This document shows, in pieces, positions 58,770 to 64,000 of a stretch of 64,000 nucleotides of DNA (position 1 is the stretch's first letter; each line of letters begins with the position of its first letter). The notes below the pieces were generated by a model. The model saw only the letters and a program-made list of their open reading frames with translations, had not been told where the DNA came from and did not search any database. The position numbers and the translations under genes are program-made. Source of the DNA: Sporotomaculum syntrophicum (GTDB taxonomy: Bacteria > Bacillota > Desulfotomaculia > Desulfotomaculales > Desulfallaceae); the NCBI RefSeq assembly GCF_009932395.1, contig NZ_LSRS01000002.1:144012-208011 (forward strand). Direction: 5' to 3'.

Positions 58770-61121
58770 TTAGCCTTTGGCAACCAAAGATATATCGTCA
58801 AAATGGCAGTTGCCGCTGCCGCCGTTTACAGAAAGATAAACTCTAGTGGTGATGGCGGTGTCGGGAACTTTGACGGTCATTTCGGGCATGGCTTCCCAGC
58901 CGCTACCTTTGTTGCTGTAAGTAAAGGCATATGGAACCGTATTGCTGCCGTTGCTGTGGAAAAATTGTATTACTATCCTGGCACTTTGTGCAGCGGTCCC
59001 TTTTTTGGCTTTCGCGTTTAGTGTATAAGTACCGGGTTTCAGGTTCAGAACTTGGAAGAAATCGAAGTTATAGGTGTTGGTCAGGTATTTGTTGCCGTTT
59101 GCTTCGCTGTTAATTACCGCCGAGCTCCGGTTATTTACCCAGCCGGTCATGCCTGCATTGAAGTCGCCGTTGGTGATGAGGTTATCTCCGGTGTTGGTCA
59201 CAGGGTTATTGATGAGGCAGGTTACCGGTTTTGAAGTAGAAGTATTACCCATACTGTCTTCAGCTGTGGCATGTATATAGTAAGTGCCGTTCTTAATATT
59301 GGCAACGTCCCAGGTTAACTTCCATGTGCCATTTGTTTTGGTACCTTCACTTAATGTGGCTTCTCCGATGGTTGTCCATGTATCCTGGACCCCGGTGGCA
59401 TAGGCGATAACTACCCGGCTTACTCCTGATTCATCACTGGTGGCTATATTAATGGTTGCGGTGTCCTTTAATTCAGAGCCTTCAACCGGTGCGGAAATAA
59501 CTACATCCGGACCCTGCTTATCCGGTACCGGTGTGGTATTGTTTTCCGCAACCAAAGATATATCGTCAAAATGGCAGTTGCCGCTGCCGCCGTTTACAGA
59601 AAGATAAACTCTAGTGGTGATGGCGGTATCGGGAACTTTGACGGTCATCTCGGGCATGGCTTCCCAGCCGCTACCTTTGTTGCTGTAAGTAAAGGCATAT
59701 GGAACCGTATTGCTGCCGTTGCTGTGGAAAAATTGTATTACTATCCTAGCACTTTGCGCAGCGGTCCCTTTTTTGGCTTTCGCGTTTAGTGTATAAGTAC
59801 CGGGTTTCAGGTTCAGAACTTGGAAGAAATCGAAGTTATAGGTGTTGGTCAGGTATTTGTTGCCGTTTGCTTCGCTGTTAATTACCGCCGAGCTCCGGTT
59901 ATTTACCCAGCCGGTCATGCCTGCATTGAAGTCGCCGTTGGTGATGAGGTTACCCGGAACAGGTACCGGTTCGGGAGTGGGGTCTGACGGATCAGGCTCC
60001 GGGTTTGACGTATTATTACGGGCAAATGCGTAATTTAACAGGGCGACTCCTTGTAGTTCTACGGGGTGCACCGATGATTTAGCCGCAAGGAGTTTATAAG
60101 ATACGTCAAGCAGGGACGGAGCCCAGGGTTCAAACCATAGCCAGTGCGAAATTGCTCCCGGCATACTGGCGGTGCCTGTGCCGTCGAGATAATTGGCAAT
60201 TGAGCCGTCCTTTTTAATTAATACCTTACTGGCGGTATTGGCAAATTTTTGCATATCCGCGTTATTAAATATGCCGTTTCTATAAGCGAGGTAAATAAAC
60301 TCATTGTCTAGGACACTATGATTAAGGTCTTCAATAATACTGCTGAACCGAGAGTCATCAGGGAAATAATTCCAAACATAAGCATTGGATGACGTGTTAA
60401 CACGCAGGTATTTTTTAAAGTAATTGGCGATTTTTGTGGCCTTATTCAGGTAAGCCTTGTCCCCCGAGGCCTCATAAATAGACAACATGGCACTACCCTG
60501 GGCCAGATTCATATTAATAGGCCTGGCCAAATGTATGGTATTACCTTCTACTATCCAACGGCTATTAACTTCAAGGTATTGGGGTTTGGCACTCATGTCG
60601 TGAGCGTCTATGGCATCTTTGGCGGCTTGCAGGTATTTATTGGCTTTGGCACTATATGTTGATAAAGACTGGTCTTTTTTAACAATCGTTGCAAACTGCG
60701 CCAGCGGGGCTGCGGTAAGTCCGGTTTGTACAGCGTAAATATAATAGGTCTTATAGTCAGTATAGTAACCGCTACGCCAGGCAGGTAGACTTAATCCACG
60801 GTAGTCGGTTACCCCCCGGACGCTGTCCCGGCGGGCCAGCACGCTATCGGCATGCTCAATAAATTTATTGAGGTATTGCTTGTCTTTTGTTGCTTCATAC
60901 ATTAGTAAATACGATCTCATAATATGACTTTCGTCCCAGGCAATGAGACTGTCATCAACCCTTGTTTTATACCAGTCCCATTTGTTTGTATTATCTAGTC
61001 GATTAAATAGATTCTGTAAGCTCTTTGCATCAATTGTTGCAGCCTGTGCTAATTGAACGAAAGACATGGAAAATAAAAATATTAATGTCAGGAAAATGTA
61101 AAAAAAATTCTTTTGTTTCAT
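58770..61121 (-). CDS. Secreted helical-barrel protein with two identical carbohydrate-binding-like domains
   Basis: This 783-aa protein has a signal peptide ending AQA near residue 27. Residues about 30-370 are helical, with repeated Tyr/Trp/Asp motifs (WDWYKTRVDDSLIAWDESH, WLWFEPWAPSLLD), suggesting an alpha/alpha toroid of the glycoside-hydrolase type; no family was assigned. A Pro-rich linker (NPEPDPSDPTPEPVPVPG) leads to a beta-sandwich domain (390-525), an Ig-like domain (about 530-640), and an identical second beta-sandwich (646-780). The related 57846 gene has one copy. ATG after AGGAGGATATTATAGTTA. Confidence 0.85.
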   Translation of the reverse strand: MKQKNFFYIFLTLIFLFSMSFVQLAQAATIDAKSLQNLFNRLDNTNKWDWYKTRVDDSLIAWDESHIMRSYLLMYEATKDKQYLNKFIEHADSVLARRDSVRGVTDYRGLSLPAWRSGYYTDYKTYYIYAVQTGLTAAPLAQFATIVKKDQSLSTYSAKANKYLQAAKDAIDAHDMSAKPQYLEVNSRWIVEGNTIHLARPINMNLAQGSAMLSIYEASGDKAYLNKATKIANYFKKYLRVNTSSNAYVWNYFPDDSRFSSIIEDLNHSVLDNEFIYLAYRNGIFNNADMQKFANTASKVLIKKDGSIANYLDGTGTASMPGAISHWLWFEPWAPSLLDVSYKLLAAKSSVHPVELQGVALLNYAFARNNTSNPEPDPSDPTPEPVPVPGNLITNGDFNAGMTGWVNNRSSAVINSEANGNKYLTNTYNFDFFQVLNLKPGTYTLNAKAKKGTAAQSARIVIQFFHSNGSNTVPYAFTYSNKGSGWEAMPEMTVKVPDTAITTRVYLSVNGGSGNCHFDDISLVAENNTTPVPDKQGPDVVISAPVEGSELKDTATINIATSDESGVSRVVIAYATGVQDTWTTIGEATLSEGTKTNGTWKLTWDVANIKNGTYYIHATAEDSMGNTSTSKPVTCLINNPVTNTGDNLITNGDFNAGMTGWVNNRSSAVINSEANGNKYLTNTYNFDFFQVLNLKPGTYTLNAKAKKGTAAQSARIVIQFFHSNGSNTVPYAFTYSNKGSGWEAMPEMTVKVPDTAITTRVYLSVNGGSGNCHFDDISLVAKG
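58780..59184 (-). repeat. 405-bp direct repeat, copy A
   Basis: It encodes residues 646-780 of the secreted protein. It differs from copy B at four positions that I could see, with no amino-acid change. Confidence 0.93.
59548..59952 (-). repeat. 405-bp direct repeat, copy B
   Basis: It encodes residues 390-525 of the secreted protein. About 99% identity to copy A indicates recent duplication or gene conversion. Confidence 0.93.
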
Positions 61122-61305
61122 TAACTATAATATCCTCCTTTGTTTTGGTAATCCATGATGAGTATTAAATTCGACATTTTCCACTCTAATCCTGTCAATT
61201 TATGTTTTCCAATTTAACCCATTGCTTGGTTCTTTTGAATAGTATCATAAGCATGTTCATAAATGCTAAACTTTTCCGAGGTAACGTTTAAACAACCTCC
61301 ATATA

Positions 61306-62682
61306 ATGGTGGTGTTTACGATTGATAGTATAGTTAAAAAAAAAATAGCCGCCGGTAGTATCTTTGTGCTAACAGGGCAAGTCTTGGAAATTATTCTGGG
61401 CATAATTAACAATGTTATTATTGCCCGTGCATTTGGTTCGGCAAATTTTGGTATTTACACACTTTTTTTAAAAATATGTAATATTGCAGGCTTGTTAGCG
61501 CGGGTGGGAACAAACGATGTAATTGTAAAATATGTAGGAATAACTTCCGGAGTAGGGGACTGGAGTAAATTAAAGGGGTATATACGCACTGCTTTTCAGA
61601 TCATGTTCATTGGTTCAAGCGTTACGATAATCTTTATCAGTATGATAAGCCAATTCCTGGCTACAAATTTATTTACCTCACCCTGCCTATATAAAGTCTT
61701 AATTTTTTCTGTTCTAATAATACCCTTACAAAATAGCTTACTGCTTACCCGAGAAATATTCAGGGGACTACTAGATTTAAAAACAGCTTCATTTTTACCT
61801 GCCGGGCAGCAGTTGGTTTTTTTCGGACTACTTGTGTCAATCATACTTCTGGGTACGCACAATGTGCAAAATATAGTAATCGCATTGAGTGTGGGCATAT
61901 TTTGTGCATTAGTGGTAGCCTTGTTTAGGTTAAGGGGCAGGTTGTTAAAATGGCATGCTAAGCCGGAAAAAGTAAAAATGCAGGGACTTTTACAGGAATC
62001 AGTACCCATGATGCTAACCAGGGGTTCCCTTTTGTTTATGTCCAGTACCGATATCCTTGTACTGGGCATCTATGCAAGTCCTGCTGAAGTAGGTATTTAT
62101 GGAGTAGTTAATGCCTTGGCTGCCATTACGGTTTTTTCGTTTGACATCGTCAACCAGGTTATACCGGCCATGATTGCCCGGTATAGTGCCCAAAAAGATT
62201 TCAAAACATTGTCATACGTGATCAGGTATGCCTCAACCCTTGGCGTTTTGTTTGCCCTTCCGGTTTTTATTCTCGTAACATGTTTTGGTGAATTTATACT
62301 GACTAATATTTTCGGCACCCAATATGCTGGAGGGATTATCGCGTTATATATATTACTGGCCGGCCGGTTCTTTACTTCCTTGAGCGGTTCCACCGGGTAT
62401 TTGCTGCAAATGACAGGGTTTCATACTATTTTGACCAGGATTAGCGTATGCTGCGGGCTATTAAATTTGCTGTTAAATATTGCCCTGGTACAGCAGTATG
62501 GCAAAGAGGGTGCTGCCGGGGCCACTGCGATTTCTCTCGCCTTACAAAACTTTATTGTGCTGGTTATTGCTTATAGGAAAACCGGTATTTGGGCCCTGGC
62601 CTCAGTAAACATCGGTAAAGATATAGTGAATCAGGTTTGGAGTTATTTAAAAACTGCCACCGGTAATACAAAAATTAATTGA
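61306..62682 (+). CDS. Wzx-like flippase (copy 2)
   Basis: This 458-aa protein has about 12-14 hydrophobic segments; the opening KKKIAAGSIFVLTGQVLEIILGIINNVIIARAFGSANFGIY (in part) is the polysaccharide-transport pattern. It is distinct from the first flippase at 42963. The nominal ATG has no clear ribosome-binding site, so a GTG one or two codons downstream is possible. Confidence 0.82.
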   Translation: MVVFTIDSIVKKKIAAGSIFVLTGQVLEIILGIINNVIIARAFGSANFGIYTLFLKICNIAGLLARVGTNDVIVKYVGITSGVGDWSKLKGYIRTAFQIMFIGSSVTIIFISMISQFLATNLFTSPCLYKVLIFSVLIIPLQNSLLLTREIFRGLLDLKTASFLPAGQQLVFFGLLVSIILLGTHNVQNIVIALSVGIFCALVVALFRLRGRLLKWHAKPEKVKMQGLLQESVPMMLTRGSLLFMSSTDILVLGIYASPAEVGIYGVVNALAAITVFSFDIVNQVIPAMIARYSAQKDFKTLSYVIRYASTLGVLFALPVFILVTCFGEFILTNIFGTQYAGGIIALYILLAGRFFTSLSGSTGYLLQMTGFHTILTRISVCCGLLNLLLNIALVQQYGKEGAAGATAISLALQNFIVLVIAYRKTGIWALASVNIGKDIVNQVWSYLKTATGNTKIN

Positions 62683-62793
62683 ATTATACGAAGGTGATAC
62701 TATGCGTGATATGTATACCAGTGGGTTATATTTAAAAAAAAACCGACATGGCATGTTGAAGATTCTACCTGGAAGGCCGGTCAAATATTACAA

Positions 62794-63399
62794 ATGCTCA
62801 AGCGCAACGATTTATTCCCGGATACAGTCTGCGAAATAGGTTGCGGTGCGGGAGCAATTTTAGAACAACTTCAACTTCAATTAGATAATAATTGCGTTTT
62901 TTACGGGTATGATATTTCTCCCCAGGCAATTGCCCTTTGTTTAAACAGGGCTAATGATAAACTTCATTTTAAGCTTAAAGATATAACCAAAGAATCAAAT
63001 GACGACTTATTTGATTTACTGCTTATTATAGATGTTGTTGAACACATTGAAGATTATTTTGATTTTCTTCGTAAAATAAGAATAAAAGGTGAATATAAAA
63101 TTTTTCATATTCCCCTTGAGATTAATGTGCTCAGGGTTTTGCGTGGGTACCCTATGATTAACTCCTGGAAAAATTCCGGGCACATTCATAATTTTACCAA
63201 AGAAACAGCTTTGCAGTCTTTAGTAGAAACGGGTTATGAGATTGTTGATTACTTTTATACATGCAACTTTAAACGGTTATATATAAAGTACTGGAAAACG
63301 TGTATTTTGCAAATGGTACAAAGAGTTGCCTTTGCAATTCATAGCGATTTGGCAGTTCGTTTATTTGGTGGATGTTCATTAATGGTGTTAACAAAATAG
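62794..63399 (+). CDS. SAM-dependent methyltransferase, N-terminus frameshifted
   Basis: This 201-aa class I methyltransferase has VCEIGCGAGAILEQL (residues 12-26), DVVEHIEDY and HIHNFTKETALQSL. The frame is open upstream with WHVEDSTWKAGQILQML. The ATG at 62702 reads TSGLYLKKN in another frame and meets a run of nine A followed by CC. One extra A, or C, would join them into a family-like start (YLKK.PTWHVEDSTWKA). As written, the 62702 frame stops early. Likely a glycan-sugar O-methyltransferase, but this is inferred only from the locus. Confidence 0.78.
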   Translation: MLKRNDLFPDTVCEIGCGAGAILEQLQLQLDNNCVFYGYDISPQAIALCLNRANDKLHFKLKDITKESNDDLFDLLLIIDVVEHIEDYFDFLRKIRIKGEYKIFHIPLEINVLRVLRGYPMINSWKNSGHIHNFTKETALQSLVETGYEIVDYFYTCNFKRLYIKYWKTCILQMVQRVAFAIHSDLAVRLFGGCSLMVLTK

Positions 63400-63423
63400 C
63401 CAAGTTAGTCAGGTAAAGTACTC

Positions 63424-63466
63424 AAAAGCGCGCGCAATGTAACTGAAAAGGCGCGCTTTTCTTTGT
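63424..63466 (+). terminator. GC-rich terminator-like hairpin, copy B
   Basis: AAAAGCGCGC (63424-63433) pairs with GCGCGCTTTT (63451-63460), followed by CTTTGTTTC. Near twin of the hairpin at 45972. Confidence 0.75.
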
Positions 63467-63652
63467 TTCAAGTTATTTAATTATTAACGGTATTGTACAG
63501 GGCTGTTGGGCAGCAGAGCCCTCTTGTCATATTGTGGTAGGACGGTTGCTTTGCTGTAGGGGGATTGTCCTTTAGTTGTAACATCGTATTTTATTCAATC
63601 ATATTTTAGCTAAAAGATAACTGTAAATTATCAAATGGAGCGGAGGTAAGTG

Positions 63653-64000
63653 ATGAATTTACAAAATAGGACTGTGTTGGTAACCGGTGGTGGCGGGTTT
63701 ATGGGTTCCCATCTTTGTGAGGCACTATTGCATTCCGGGGCTAATGTGAGGGTAATTGACAATTTTGCTTCAGGCCGGCCGGACAATTTGGCTGATATTA
63801 TAGAACGGCTCGAGTTAGTTAAGGGCAGTGTGGCTGATGAAAAAAAAGTCCAGTTAGCCTGCCGGGGTGTGGATGCTGTAGTGCATACTGCCTTTCCCAT
63901 GGCCATGCGGGAGCGCTCTTTAGACACAGACGTAATGGTGGATTACCTGGCCGGTCTGTTTAATTTGCTGAAAGAAACGATAGCCAATAACGCATTGTTT
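63653..64000 (+). CDS. NAD-dependent epimerase/dehydratase, 5' part
   Basis: The 116 codons visible run open to the window end. It starts MNLQNRTVLVTGGGGFMGSHLCEALL with the extended-SDR glycine motif, followed by VIDNFASG near residue 37. TGGAGCGGAGG precedes the ATG. Members include UDP-glucose/galactose-type epimerases; the sugar is unknown because the C-terminus is missing. Confidence 0.9.
   Translation, partial: MNLQNRTVLVTGGGGFMGSHLCEALLHSGANVRVIDNFASGRPDNLADIIERLELVKGSVADEKKVQLACRGVDAVVHTAFPMAMRERSLDTDVMVDYLAGLFNLLKETIANNALF

Noticed and set aside
58695-59280. Several plus-strand frames opposite the 783-aa gene, repeated at 59571-60033
   Set aside because: They are antisense shadows that repeat only because the underlying domains are duplicated.
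63499-63521. Hairpin AGGGCT/AGCCCT before the final epimerase gene
   Set aside because: It is short and without a T-tract, so a terminator call is not supported.

Overview
The window looks like the replication-origin region of a low-GC, endospore-forming Gram-positive bacterium (Firmicutes/Clostridia). The gene content would suit a Desulfotomaculum-like Peptococcaceae member, but that assignment is inference. The spore signature comes from yyaC and a LonC-type protease. An S-layer-homology protein and sortable low-GC signals (AGGAGG ribosome-binding sites, TTGACA/TATAAT promoters, many TTG starts) fit the same picture.

Region 1 (1-9.0 kb, minus strand): dnaA-dnaN-S4 protein-recF-remB-gyrB-gyrA read leftwards. 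Past gyrA lie two tandem minus-strand promoters and a leader that resembles the lead-in to a 16S rRNA gene, so an rRNA operon probably starts just beyond the left edge, as in Bacillus. Region 2 (9.0-9.35 kb): oriC, with DnaA boxes (one pair inside a near-perfect inverted repeat) and back-to-back dnaA and rpmH promoters. Region 3 (9.35-30.9 kb, plus strand): rpmH-rnpA-yidD-yidC-jag-mnmE-mnmG-rsmG-parA-parB-parS, then yyaC (minus), a YkvI-like transporter, cvpA, an M18 peptidase, DUF951, rpsF-ssb-rpsR behind a structured leader, DUF2232, rplI, lonC, dnaB, a flavoprotein, purA and tRNA-Lys/tRNA-Glu. Nearly all genes point away from oriC.

Region 4 (31-64 kb) is a large surface-polysaccharide locus. 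It holds a FlaA1-type nucleotide-sugar 4,6-dehydratase, a complete dTDP-rhamnose set (rmlA, rmlC, rmlD, rmlB), a WecC-like UDP-sugar dehydrogenase, about six GT4 glycosyltransferases, a small phosphoglycosyl transferase, two Wzx-like flippases, a Wzz-like protein, an O-antigen-ligase-like protein, a FemAB-like protein, a methyltransferase and the start of a nucleotide-sugar epimerase. Secreted or surface proteins are interspersed: an SLH-deacetylase, a beta-helix protein, a rhodanese-like lipoprotein and two proteins sharing a carbohydrate-binding-like domain. Together these fit a Wzx/Wzy-type pathway that makes and exports a rhamnose- and probably uronate-containing glycan.

The main oddities are in region 4. 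Three genes (a glycosyltransferase near 54.06 kb, a second at 56.73 kb and a methyltransferase at 62.74 kb) are each broken at a run of 8-9 A. Restoring one A rejoins a plausible N-terminus in each. There is also a 405-bp, about 99% identical internal duplication, a double rhodanese protein lacking the catalytic cysteine, and a mosaic repeat linking three intergenic sites. No CRISPR array, prophage or insertion sequence was seen.
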